A stretch of DNA of 11,157 nt, from assembly GCA_031549105.1 (NCBI GenBank), contig JAVBQK010000015.1, positions 1 to 11,157 of the forward strand. The letters run 5' to 3'. A program made the position numbers and the translations under genes. The notes under the pieces are model-generated. The model saw only the letters and a list, made by a program, of their open reading frames with translations. It ran no database searches and was not told where the DNA came from. Positions within the stretch are counted from its first letter, which is position 1. Every line of letters begins with the position of its first letter. This DNA is from Avichristensenella sp031549105. GTDB taxonomy: Bacteria; Bacillota; Clostridia; Christensenellales; Aristaeellaceae. Positions 1 to 5,704 of the stretch are shown here, one piece after another.

Positions 1-1000
1 CGGCGACTTCGCCAATGACGGTGTTGGCGTCCATGACGCTGTAGTCATGCACATAGCGCATCGCGGTAAGCAGCGCCTCGTCCGGCTCATAGTCTTTCAT
101 CGCGACGCTCTCGCCCGTCTTGTCGGCGATGGCATATTTGCCGTCCTTCTGCTCCATGGTGAAGGTCACCTTGGAGACATACGCGCCGTTGCTGCCGGGT
201 TCCACCATCAGGACGGCAGTTTCGGTGCCTTCCTTGGGCAGAATCTCGTGCGAGTGGCCAACCAGATAAGCGTCGACCTCCGGGTACTTCTCGGCGATCT
301 CGCCCACGCCCAAGGTCTCGTACTCGCCCTCGCGGCCGTAGTGGATCATCCCAATGAGGATGTCCACCTGATCGCGCAGCTCCTCGACCATCAGCGCGGT
401 CTGCTCCTCTGGGCTGCGGAATTCCATATTATCAAAGTGGGTGGGATCGGACGCTTCCCAGCGGTTGATGTGCGGCGCGATTACGCCGAAGATGCCGACC
501 TTCACACCCTTGACCTCTTTGATCACATAGGGCTTGGTGTTTGCCATGCCAGACCCGTCCGGGTAGAAGGCATTGCCGATCAGCACATCCCCGCGAAAGT
601 TGGAGATCGCGCGGGAGATCACGGAGAAATCATAGTTGAACTCATGGTTGCCCAGGTTCCAGATGTCATAGCTGAGCAGGTTGAACGCGTTGATCATCGG
701 GTGCACCATGTCGTCGTTGAAGAGTGAGATCATATTGCCCTGGATCGTATCGCCATTGTCCACCAGGATCAGTTCCGGGTCGATGGCCCGCTGCTCGGCA
801 ATGTAGGCAGCCGCGCGCGCAAGGCCGGTGTTGGTAGTTGGGGCGTCGATGGCGTAGTCATAGGAAGCAATACAGCCGTGCAAGTCACAGGTCTCCAGAA
901 TGGTGATGACAACAGGCTCACCCTCCGCCAGCGTGGGCGCAAGGGAAACCACCATCAGCGCCGCAATCAGCAGCGCCAGGAAACGGGAACGGTGCATCAT
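1..1000 (-). CDS. Secreted bifunctional metallophosphatase/5'-nucleotidase, N-terminal part (runs off window edge)
   Basis: This is the N-terminal 333 residues of a UshA/5'-nucleotidase family enzyme, which strips phosphate from extracellular nucleotides or cyclic nucleotides. A signal peptide is visible: MMHRSR, a hydrophobic stretch to about residue 20, and a likely cut after TLA (residue 25). All expected two-metal ligands are present in order: Asp39 and His41 (DLHG), Asp84 (NGDTIQG), Asn118 and His119 (GNHEF), His220 (IHYG), His249 and His251 (GHSH). The frame then passes into the linker (IGEVA near 330) before the C-terminal substrate-binding domain, which is beyond the window. The ATG at 1000-998 is chosen because AAAGGAGG (1016-1009) sits 8 nt upstream; a second ATG follows at once. 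The gene has its own promoter and is separated from the ThuA unit by a terminator. The family is secure; the exact substrate is not. Confidence 0.93.
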   Translation of the reverse strand, partial: MMHRSRFLALLIAALMVVSLAPTLAEGEPVVITILETCDLHGCIASYDYAIDAPTTNTGLARAAAYIAEQRAIDPELILVDNGDTIQGNMISLFNDDMVHPMINAFNLLSYDIWNLGNHEFNYDFSVISRAISNFRGDVLIGNAFYPDGSGMANTKPYVIKEVKGVKVGIFGVIAPHINRWEASDPTHFDNMEFRSPEEQTALMVEELRDQVDILIGMIHYGREGEYETLGVGEIAEKYPEVDAYLVGHSHEILPKEGTETAVLMVEPGSNGAYVSKVTFTMEQKDGKYAIADKTGESVAMKDYEPDEALLTAMRYVHDYSVMDANTVIGEVA

Positions 1001-1008
1001 GGATGTTT

Positions 1009-1016
1009 CCTCCTTT
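1009..1016 (-). promoter_or_regulatory. Ribosome binding site of the 5'-nucleotidase gene
   Basis: AAAGGAGG lies 8 nt before the first of two adjacent ATG codons (1000-998 and 997-995). The spacing favours the first ATG. Confidence 0.8.
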
Positions 1017-1043
1017 AGTATGATTTACATACAGAGACAACCT

Positions 1044-1072
1044 ATTTTACCACGAGTCCCCGCGAATTTCCA
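1044..1072 (-). promoter_or_regulatory. Predicted sigma-A promoter of the 5'-nucleotidase gene
   Basis: On the minus strand, TGGAAA (1072-1067) and TAAAAT (1049-1044) are separated by 17 nt. The -10 is preceded by TGG, an extended -10 signature. It lies just downstream of the ThuA terminator and about 45 nt before the start codon, as expected if the gene is transcribed independently. This is prediction from sequence alone. Confidence 0.55.
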
Positions 1073-1080
1073 GATCATTC

Positions 1081-1118
1081 AAACAAAATAATCATCCATG
1101 GGGTTTGCCCATGGATGA
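1081..1118 (-). terminator. Rho-independent terminator after the ThuA-like gene
   Basis: A perfect 10-bp stem (CATCCATGGG, 1093-1102, with CCCATGGATG, 1108-1117) closes a 5-nt loop. Read on the minus strand it is followed by ATTATTTTGTTT, a T-rich tail. It starts about 20 nt after the stop codon of the ThuA-like gene. The plus-strand side has no T tract, so it works in the minus direction. Confidence 0.8.
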
Positions 1119-1137
1119 AATGGATATTGCCTTGCGG

Positions 1138-1863
1138 TTATATCGTTTCCAGCGGTGGCACCCAGCAGTTGGCCTTCAGGTCACGCGCCTCGGTGGGCCT
1201 CGCCCATGTAATGGCGTTCTTCAGCACACGCAGCACATGTGGGTTGTGAAAGCTCGGCAGCGTCTCATGCCCCGGATGGAAATAGAATATCTTCCCCATG
1301 CCGCGCGTGAAAGTCACCCCGCCGCGAAAGATGTTGCCGCCCTGGAACCAGGTGATGAATATGGTATCATCGGGCCTTGGGATCTGGAATACCTCGCCGT
1401 ACATCTCCTCATGATCCAGCGTGAACTCCAGCGGCACGCCCTGCGCAATGGGGTGCGTCGGAGCAACTGTCCACACCCGCGCGCGCTCGTTTGCCTCGCG
1501 CCACTGGAGCGAGCACGGCGTCCCCATCAGCCGGGTGAAGGGCTTGCACATGTGCGCAGAGTGCATCGGAATGAAGCCCATGCCTTCCTGCACGCGGCGC
1601 ACGACGCGATCGGCCACCGCATCGGACACTTCTCCGTGCGCGATGTGCCCCCACCAGAGCAGCACATCGGTATCGTCGAGCACCGCCTCAGAGAGGCCAT
1701 GCTCGTCGTCCTGCCGCAAATGCGCGGTGCGAATCACAAACGCATCGTCCGCCAGCGCGCGCGCAAGGTGTTCGTGAATGCCGCCGGGGTACATGTCCAG
1801 GATGCGGGGTTCCTTCATTTCGTGCATGAACTCGTTCCAGATGGTGACGCGGATGGGGGCCAT
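1138..1863 (-). CDS. ThuA-like domain protein (trehalose utilization family)
   Basis: This 241-residue protein matches the ThuA-like family, which has a class I glutamine amidotransferase-like fold and is often found in sugar or keto-sugar catabolism, though its biochemical role is poorly defined. Visible hallmarks are the N-terminal strand VTIWNEFMHE (6-15), YPGGIHEHLA (25-34), the WWGH turn (70-73), MHSAHMCKPF (100-109), and the C-terminal FYFHPGHET block (193-201) with the HNPHV segment (206-210). It spans the usual length of the family and has no signal peptide, so it should be cytosolic. The start at 1863 has GGAGG (1875-1871) 7 nt upstream. It follows the secreted unknown protein by 18 nt and is almost certainly co-transcribed with it. 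No Gfo/Idh dehydrogenase (ThuB-like) or sugar transporter is adjacent, so a role in trehalose use should not be assumed. Confidence 0.9.
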   Translation of the reverse strand: MAPIRVTIWNEFMHEMKEPRILDMYPGGIHEHLARALADDAFVIRTAHLRQDDEHGLSEAVLDDTDVLLWWGHIAHGEVSDAVADRVVRRVQEGMGFIPMHSAHMCKPFTRLMGTPCSLQWREANERARVWTVAPTHPIAQGVPLEFTLDHEEMYGEVFQIPRPDDTIFITWFQGGNIFRGGVTFTRGMGKIFYFHPGHETLPSFHNPHVLRVLKNAITWARPTEARDLKANCWVPPLETI

Positions 1864-1881
1864 GGGGTCGCCTCCGTTTCG

Positions 1882-2712
1882 TTAGTCGGTGAATCGTATG
1901 GATGAGAGCATATCCAGGAGTGCCGGAGCGATGGTTTCATCCAGCGCCAGCGGGTAGGTTGCCATGAACGCGAAAACCTCATTCTCGCCGGTTTCGATGA
2001 TCGTATAATTGCCGACCATCTCAATGCCGCCCTTGTCCGTTACCATACGGAATGTGCGCGCGGAACGCCAATCGACCAGCGACGCGGTCAGCTGCGAATC
2101 CCCGTACGTGTCCATGGAAAGCATTTCCACAAGCGCAGCGTCCAGCGATACATTCTGGCGAATGGCCCACACATTGACCTGACCCTCGGCGCTTGATCCG
2201 TTCCACAGGAAAATATCGCCCTGCTTGCTAGGCATGAAGGTAAAGGCTTCCGGATCGTACTCCACCTCGTAGCCCAGGCTTCCCGTGATGTACTGCCGGC
2301 TAAACGGGCCTCTTTGGTTGCTTGTCACGCCTTGTGCGGCAATCGCAATGCGCAGCGTACCGCGCGCGCCCTGGCCCGAAACGACGATCCGATAGATATC
2401 ATCCTTGGAAATGCCGACGGATACGCCGGGCGTCTCCGCGACATCGCCGCTGTATAGCACCAAACCGTTATTCTGTTTGACCGTGACGATGAGTGAGCCT
2501 GCGGTGCAGTCTGCGGAAATCTCTAGCTTATCCCCCGCCTTCAGTTCCATGGCGTGTGCCTGTGTGCTGGAGAACCCATCCATTGTCAGCCCGAACAGGC
2601 CGTCCTCACGCAGTACGCTAGTGCTCAGTACGCCGGTTTCCGCCATGGCCGCGCCACACATGAACATAAGCCCCAGGGCAACCAGCAATGCGAAACCTTT
2701 TTTCATAGACAT
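1882..2712 (-). CDS. Secreted protein of unknown function, co-transcribed with the ThuA-like gene
   Basis: I do not recognise this 276-residue protein with confidence. It begins with a classical signal peptide (MSMKKG, hydrophobic core, likely cut after AMA, residue 24); the Cys in MFMCGA does not form a proper lipobox, so it is probably secreted rather than a lipoprotein. Residues of about 25-125 look beta-rich with alternating hydrophobics and several Gly turns. The C-terminal half starts near GYEVEYDPEAF and ends in LLDMLSSIRF, a shape reminiscent of PsbP/Mog1-like secreted domains; that link is inference only. The ATG at 2712 is chosen over one in frame 52 codons upstream because AAAGAGG (2725-2719) lies 6 nt before it, the signal peptide starts there, and the promoter and the upstream gene's terminator occupy the region before it. 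The stop is 18 nt from the ThuA-like start. Confidence 0.8.
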   Translation of the reverse strand: MSMKKGFALLVALGLMFMCGAAMAETGVLSTSVLREDGLFGLTMDGFSSTQAHAMELKAGDKLEISADCTAGSLIVTVKQNNGLVLYSGDVAETPGVSVGISKDDIYRIVVSGQGARGTLRIAIAAQGVTSNQRGPFSRQYITGSLGYEVEYDPEAFTFMPSKQGDIFLWNGSSAEGQVNVWAIRQNVSLDAALVEMLSMDTYGDSQLTASLVDWRSARTFRMVTDKGGIEMVGNYTIIETGENEVFAFMATYPLALDETIAPALLDMLSSIRFTD

Positions 2713-2718
2713 GCGATA

Positions 2719-2725
2719 CCTCTTT
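2719..2725 (-). promoter_or_regulatory. Ribosome binding site that sets the start of the secreted unknown protein
   Basis: AAAGAGG lies 6 nt before ATG 2712-2710 and 12 nt before a second ATG at 2706-2704. It rules out the longer in-frame reading beginning near 2868, which would run through the promoter and the rpsR terminator. Confidence 0.65.
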
Positions 2726-2745
2726 CCGGCATAGCAGCCGTGTGT

Positions 2746-2775
2746 AGTATAGCACATACCATACACTGGAAACAA
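2746..2775 (-). promoter_or_regulatory. Predicted sigma-A promoter for the secreted protein/ThuA-like unit
   Basis: TTGTTT (2775-2770) and TATACT (2751-2746) are separated by 18 nt, and TGC precedes the -10, giving an extended -10 element. It lies between the rpsR terminator and the start codon, leaving a 5' leader of roughly 27 nt. Prediction only. Confidence 0.6.
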
Positions 2776-2818
2776 TGCGGGAAGATGATGCCAATGTGAA
2801 AGAAATGTGAACAGCACG

Positions 2819-2851
2819 AAAAAGGCCCCGTGAGCGTGTGCTCGCGGGACC
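2819..2851 (-). terminator. Rho-independent terminator of the rpsF-ssb-rpsR operon
   Basis: On the minus strand GGTCCCGCGAGC pairs with GCTCACGGGGCC over 12 positions, with one T-G wobble and one mismatch, around an ACAC loop. Five T residues follow directly (complement of 2823-2819). It begins 17 nt after the rpsR stop codon. Confidence 0.9.
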
Positions 2852-2868
2852 GCGATTGGTTTTTGCAA

Positions 2869-3123
2869 TCAGTCTACCGTGAAGGGCAGCAGCGCAACGG
2901 CGCGCGCGCGCTTGACGGCTTCGGAAAGCTGGCGCTGATGCTTGGCGCAGTTGCCGGTCATGCGGCGGGGCAGAATCTTGCCGCGCTCGTTGGTAAACCG
3001 GCGGATGCGGCCGACATCCTTGTAATCGATGAACTCAATCTTATCCACGCAGAAGCTGCATACCTTGCGGCGCGGTTTACGGCCACGAGGGCGCCTGCCT
3101 CTATCGTCACGATCTTCGGACAT
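2869..3123 (-). CDS. rpsR: 30S ribosomal protein S18 (bS18)
   Basis: The 84-residue protein is a full-length bS18, which sits on the platform of the 30S subunit as a partner of bS6. The core YKDVGRIRRFTNERGKILPRR (about 34-54) and the ending LLPF are typical. It carries Cys22-x2-Cys25 and Cys59-x2-His62, the zinc-binding (C+) form of S18; the first dozen residues are an Asp/Arg/Gly-rich basic extension. The start has AAAGGAGGT (3139-3131) 7 nt upstream. It is the last gene of the operon, 32 nt after ssb and just before a strong terminator. No rplI follows here, so the enterobacterial rpsF-rpsR-rplI layout does not apply. Confidence 0.98.
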   Translation of the reverse strand: MSEDRDDRGRRPRGRKPRRKVCSFCVDKIEFIDYKDVGRIRRFTNERGKILPRRMTGNCAKHQRQLSEAVKRARAVALLPFTVD

Positions 3124-3155
3124 TGCGGTAACCTCCTTTTTATTTGCTCCCTTGT

Positions 3156-3599
3156 TTAGAACGGGAGCTCGTCCTCATCAACTTGTGTAAAGCCCGTCTC
3201 CACCGGCGGGAAGCCCATCGGGGCGGCCGGCGGTGCGGAGAAGGAAGGTGCGGCGGGGCGCTGCATGGGCGCATCGCCGGCCTGGCCGGCATTTGGCAAG
3301 AATTCGATATCGTCCGCCTCAACGTCCACGGAGGTGCGCTTGGTGCCGTCTGACCCGTCGTAGGTGCGAATTTGCAGCGCGCCGACGACGCAGACCTTGC
3401 GGCCCTTGGACAGGTACCGTGCGCAGTTCTCGCCGAGCTGCCGCCACGCGGTGATGTTGAAAAAATCAACATCCGGCTGGCCTTCCACCTTGCGGCGGCG
3501 GTTGACCGCCAGCCCAAAGGAGCAGACGGAAACACCGCTCTGGGTGGTGCGCATCTCGGGATCGCGGGTGAGGTTGCCAATCAAAATAATCTTGTTCAC
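3156..3599 (-). CDS. ssb: Single-stranded DNA-binding protein
   Basis: This is a 147-residue bacterial SSB, which coats single-stranded DNA as a tetramer and recruits repair and replication proteins. The OB fold covers about residues 1-102 (MNKIILIGNLTRDPE, FNITAWRQLGENCARYLSKG, VEADDIEFL). A Pro/Ala/Met linker without predicted structure follows, then the conserved acidic tip DEDELPF used for partner binding. The start is GTG (3599-3597), with AGGG (3610-3607) 7 nt upstream; no ATG fits the family N-terminus. The ribosome binding site is weaker than that of either flanking ribosomal protein gene, which could lower SSB output relative to S6 and S18. It lies 23 nt after rpsF and 32 nt before rpsR, the order common in Firmicutes. 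Confidence 0.97.
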   Translation of the reverse strand: MNKIILIGNLTRDPEMRTTQSGVSVCSFGLAVNRRRKVEGQPDVDFFNITAWRQLGENCARYLSKGRKVCVVGALQIRTYDGSDGTKRTSVDVEADDIEFLPNAGQAGDAPMQRPAAPSFSAPPAAPMGFPPVETGFTQVDEDELPF

Positions 3600-3622
3600 A
3601 AATCAACCCTGCCTTTTGTGTG

Positions 3623-4072
3623 TCACGCCTCTTCTTCCGCGGGAGCGGCTTCTGCCGGAGCAGTTTCTGCCTCAACCGGAGCGGATTCAGCTTCTGCCGG
3701 AGCGGGCGCAGCATCCTGCGCATCCTGCACCGGGCGGGCAAACTGCGGGCGAACCGCGACGGGGCGCGGCTTCACGCTGGTGTGCTTCTCTTCCAGCTTG
3801 ATGACCAGATAGCGCAGTACGGATTCAGAAATCTGCAGCACGCGCTCAATCTCATGCGGGAGATCCGGTTTGGACGAGAAGTTTACCAGAACGTAGTAAC
3901 CGTCGTTCTTGTAGTTGATGGGGTAGGCTAGACGCCGTTTGCCCCATTCATCGACCTTCTCCACTTCGCCGCCGTTATCGGTGATCAGGGCGTTAACCCT
4001 ATCAACCAATTCCTTGCGGGGCGCTTCCTCGAGCGAAGTGTCGATGATGTACATCAGTTCATACTTGCTCAT
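3623..4072 (-). CDS. rpsF: 30S ribosomal protein S6 (bS6) with an Ala/Pro/Glu-rich tail
   Basis: The 149-residue protein has a normal bS6 core at residues 1-95 (MSKYELMYIID, WGKRRLAYPINYKNDGYYVL, then ISESVLRYLVIKL), which binds S18 on the 30S platform. Residues of about 96-149 form an extra tail: first a basic Pro/Arg/Val part (about 100-115), then an acidic Ala/Pro/Glu part built of imperfect APAEAE/APVEAE units. This makes the protein about half again as long as the core alone. The start at 4072 is chosen because AAGGAGGTG (4089-4081) lies 8 nt upstream and the family N-terminus begins there; an in-frame ATG 17 codons earlier falls in the leader. First gene of the rpsF-ssb-rpsR operon. Confidence 0.97.
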   Translation of the reverse strand: MSKYELMYIIDTSLEEAPRKELVDRVNALITDNGGEVEKVDEWGKRRLAYPINYKNDGYYVLVNFSSKPDLPHEIERVLQISESVLRYLVIKLEEKHTSVKPRPVAVRPQFARPVQDAQDAAPAPAEAESAPVEAETAPAEAAPAEEEA

Positions 4073-4080
4073 GTTCCTTT

Positions 4081-4089
4081 CACCTCCTT
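4081..4089 (-). promoter_or_regulatory. Ribosome binding site of rpsF
   Basis: AAGGAGGTG, nearly a perfect anti-16S match, lies 8 nt before ATG 4072-4070 and excludes the in-frame upstream ATG at 4123. Confidence 0.8.
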
Positions 4090-4103
4090 GTGGTCTTGTG
4101 GCC

Positions 4104-4124
4104 CTGCATCTCTTGCAGAGCAAG
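4104..4124 (-). promoter_or_regulatory. Alternative hairpins in the rpsF leader (possible control element)
   Basis: The mRNA leader of rpsF can form either CTTGC-TCT-GCAAG (4124-4112) or CTGCA-AGAGA-TGCAG (4118-4104). The two share bases, so they exclude each other. rpsF leaders in many bacteria carry an S6:S18-binding motif that represses the operon; I could not fit its conserved CCG element here, so the assignment is open. Both stems are short (5 bp). Confidence 0.3.
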
Positions 4125-4140
4125 GATGTGCCGACTAAGA

Positions 4141-4169
4141 ATTATAGCAGGCACTTAGTGGAAATGCAA
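4141..4169 (-). promoter_or_regulatory. Strong predicted sigma-A promoter of rpsF-ssb-rpsR
   Basis: A perfect TATAAT (4146-4141), preceded by TGC, lies 17 nt from TTGCAT (4169-4164). Initiation would be near 4134, giving a leader of about 60 nt to the rpsF start. A consensus-like core fits a ribosomal protein operon. Confidence 0.8.
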
Positions 4170-4189
4170 GCAAAATCGCGAAATTTTGC
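4170..4189. promoter_or_regulatory. A/T-rich palindrome abutting the rpsF -35 box
   Basis: GCAAAAT (4170-4176) and ATTTTGC (4183-4189) form a perfect 7-bp inverted repeat with a 6-bp CGCGAA spacer. The repeat begins at the base next to the -35 hexamer. It could be an operator, an UP-like element, or chance in an A/T-rich patch. No T tract follows it, so it is not a terminator. Confidence 0.4.
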
Positions 4190-4199
4190 GGGAGTTACG

Positions 4200-4230
4200 A
4201 AAAGGGACGCTGGGGGACGCTGTCCCCCAG
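4200..4230 (-). terminator. GC-rich hairpin after the transporter-lyase operon, possible terminator
   Basis: CTGGGGGAC (4210-4218) pairs perfectly with GTCCCCCAG (4222-4230) around a 3-nt loop. On the minus strand the stem is followed by CGTCCC and then TTTT (4203-4200). The T run is offset from the stem by six bases and short, so termination is plausible but not textbook. It is the only candidate terminator between the lyase stop and the rpsF promoter. Confidence 0.5.
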
Positions 4231-4238
4231 GCCCCCTG

Positions 4239-4258
4239 CCAGGAGGCTTGCCTCCTGG
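4239..4258. repeat. Second perfect GC-rich hairpin, probably part of a dispersed repeat
   Basis: CCAGGAGGC (4239-4247) and GCCTCCTGG (4250-4258) form a 9-bp stem with only two bases between the arms. It sits 8 bp from the neighbouring 9-bp hairpin (4210-4230). Paired hairpins of this GGAGGTCCAGGAGG/GGGGGAC type resemble dispersed intergenic repeats I associate with Clostridia; that link is from memory and not verified here. Confidence 0.5.
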
Positions 4259-4288
4259 ACCTCCGACATTTCGCCTCTGGGCGGGTTT

Positions 4289-5683
4289 TTATTCTGCTTT
4301 GATGGGTTCTAGGGTTGCCTGGAAGTGGCGAAGTACCGGGGGTTCCCAGGTGATGCAGTAGCCGCGCTGGATGCCAGCAGCGCGCTGTTTGATTGCGGCC
4401 AGGGCTTCGCCTATCACGTCCAGGTGTGCCTGGGTGTATACGCGGCGCGGGATGGCGCAGCGCGTGAACTCGAACGAGGCGTGCAGCTGCTTGCCTGTGT
4501 CCGGGTCGTTGCCCAGCATGTAGGAGCCTATGTCGCAGGTACGGATGCCCGCTTCTTTGTAGAGTTCCACCGCCAGAACCTGGCCGGGGTACTCGTAGTA
4601 CGGGATGTGCGGGAACATCGCCGCCGCGTCAATGAACACGCCATGGCCGCCCACCGGCGCTTGGTACGCGATGCCTGCGTCGTCCAGCAGAGATGCCAGG
4701 TAGTCCATCTGGCCGATGCGGTAGGCCAGGTACGCTTCTTCGATACCCTCGTACAGGCCGATCGCCAGCGCATCCAGGTCACGGCCCGCAAGGCCGCCGT
4801 AGGTATAGAAGCCTTCGTAGCTGATGCAGTTGCTTTTGACGGCCAGGATGTGCGGAGCGTTCGCGTCTTTTACGCCGATCAGGCCGCCCATGTTGACGAT
4901 GGTGTCCTTTTTGGCGGACATTACGAACATGTCAGCGTAGCTGAACATCTGCCGCACGATCTCTTTGATCGACATGTCCTTGCATTCCGGCTCGTCACGC
5001 TTGACGAAGAACGCGTTTTCCGCGTAGCGCGCCGCGTCGATGCACAGCGGGATACTGTGCTGCTTGCAGATGGCGCTGACTTCGCGCATGTTGGCCATGG
5101 AGACCGGCTGGCCGCCTGCGGAGTTATTGGTGATCGTCATTACGATTAGGCCGATGTTTTCCGCGCCATATTCGCCGATTAGTTTTTGCAGCTTGGCCAC
5201 GTCCATGTTGCCCTTGAACGGTGCTCGACGGGAGGGTTCGAGTGCCTCCGGCACCACGCAGTCGATGGCGCGCGCGCCAGCCAGCTCCACATGCGGGCGG
5301 GTGGTGTAGAAGAACATGTTGGAGATGGCGTAATTGCCCTTGTGCAGGAACAGCGGCAGCAGCACCTTTTCAGCCGCGCGGCCCTGGTGCACCGGCTGGA
5401 TGTAGCCATAGCCAAAGATGTCGTGTCCGGCGTCCATCAGCTTGTAATAGCTGCGGGAGCCTGCGTAGGCTTCATCGCCCTGCATCACGCCCGCCCACTG
5501 ACGGTCACTCATCGCGTTGGTGCCGGAATCGGTCAGAAGGTCGATGTAGCAATCCTCGCTGTTGAGGCGGAAAAGGTTATAGTCCGCGAGGCGAATCTTG
5601 TCCTCGCGCTCCTGTCGCGTCAGGGTTTTGATCGGTTCGACCATCTTGATGCGGAACGGTTCCGGTGTGTACTTGATTGCCAT
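4289..5683 (-). CDS. PLP-dependent beta-eliminating lyase, tryptophanase-like (tryptophanase/tyrosine phenol-lyase family)
   Basis: The 464-residue protein belongs to the family that splits aromatic amino acids such as tryptophan or tyrosine into pyruvate, ammonia and indole or phenol. Catalytic features are present: the PLP lysine in SAKKD (Lys259), Asp216 and Arg219 (DAARYAEN), Asn187 in the NNSAGGQPVSMANM block, Tyr73 (GDEAYAGS), Thr51 and Ser53 (TDSGT), Gln100 and Arg102 (HQGR). By alignment from memory, Ile385 (CDIGSYMLG) and His453 (LRHF) match tryptophanase rather than the Arg381 and Phe448 of tyrosine phenol-lyase. The N-terminal block TDSGTNAMSDRQWAG is closer to tyrosine phenol-lyase, and Tyr126 replaces both the tryptophanase Asp and the phenol-lyase Thr. 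The start has AGGAGGA (5694-5688) directly upstream. It is the last gene of the transporter operon, 21 nt after the OCD-family gene, with no room for a TnaC leader. Family certain, substrate uncertain. Confidence 0.92.
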   Translation of the reverse strand: MAIKYTPEPFRIKMVEPIKTLTRQEREDKIRLADYNLFRLNSEDCYIDLLTDSGTNAMSDRQWAGVMQGDEAYAGSRSYYKLMDAGHDIFGYGYIQPVHQGRAAEKVLLPLFLHKGNYAISNMFFYTTRPHVELAGARAIDCVVPEALEPSRRAPFKGNMDVAKLQKLIGEYGAENIGLIVMTITNNSAGGQPVSMANMREVSAICKQHSIPLCIDAARYAENAFFVKRDEPECKDMSIKEIVRQMFSYADMFVMSAKKDTIVNMGGLIGVKDANAPHILAVKSNCISYEGFYTYGGLAGRDLDALAIGLYEGIEEAYLAYRIGQMDYLASLLDDAGIAYQAPVGGHGVFIDAAAMFPHIPYYEYPGQVLAVELYKEAGIRTCDIGSYMLGNDPDTGKQLHASFEFTRCAIPRRVYTQAHLDVIGEALAAIKQRAAGIQRGYCITWEPPVLRHFQATLEPIKAE

Positions 5684-5704
5684 AGTGTCCTCCTGGTGTG
5701 TGTA

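Noticed and set aside
2671..2712. Lipoprotein signal in the secreted unknown protein because of a Cys after the hydrophobic core
   Set aside because: The residues before Cys (Phe-Met) do not fit a lipobox and a good signal peptidase I site (AMA) follows.
2713..2868. 52-residue N-terminal extension of the secreted unknown protein
   Set aside because: It would begin inside the region of the rpsR terminator and run through the promoter; the signal peptide and ribosome binding site place the start at 2712.
4170..4189. LexA (SOS) box upstream of rpsF-ssb
   Set aside because: The palindrome is GCAAAAT-N6-ATTTTGC and does not match the Firmicutes GAAC-N4-GTTC pattern.
4272..4295. CGCC-TCTG-GGCG followed by T residues, looking like a plus-strand terminator
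   Set aside because: The stem is only about 4 bp and no plus-strand gene precedes it; most of the T run is the complement of the lyase stop codon region.
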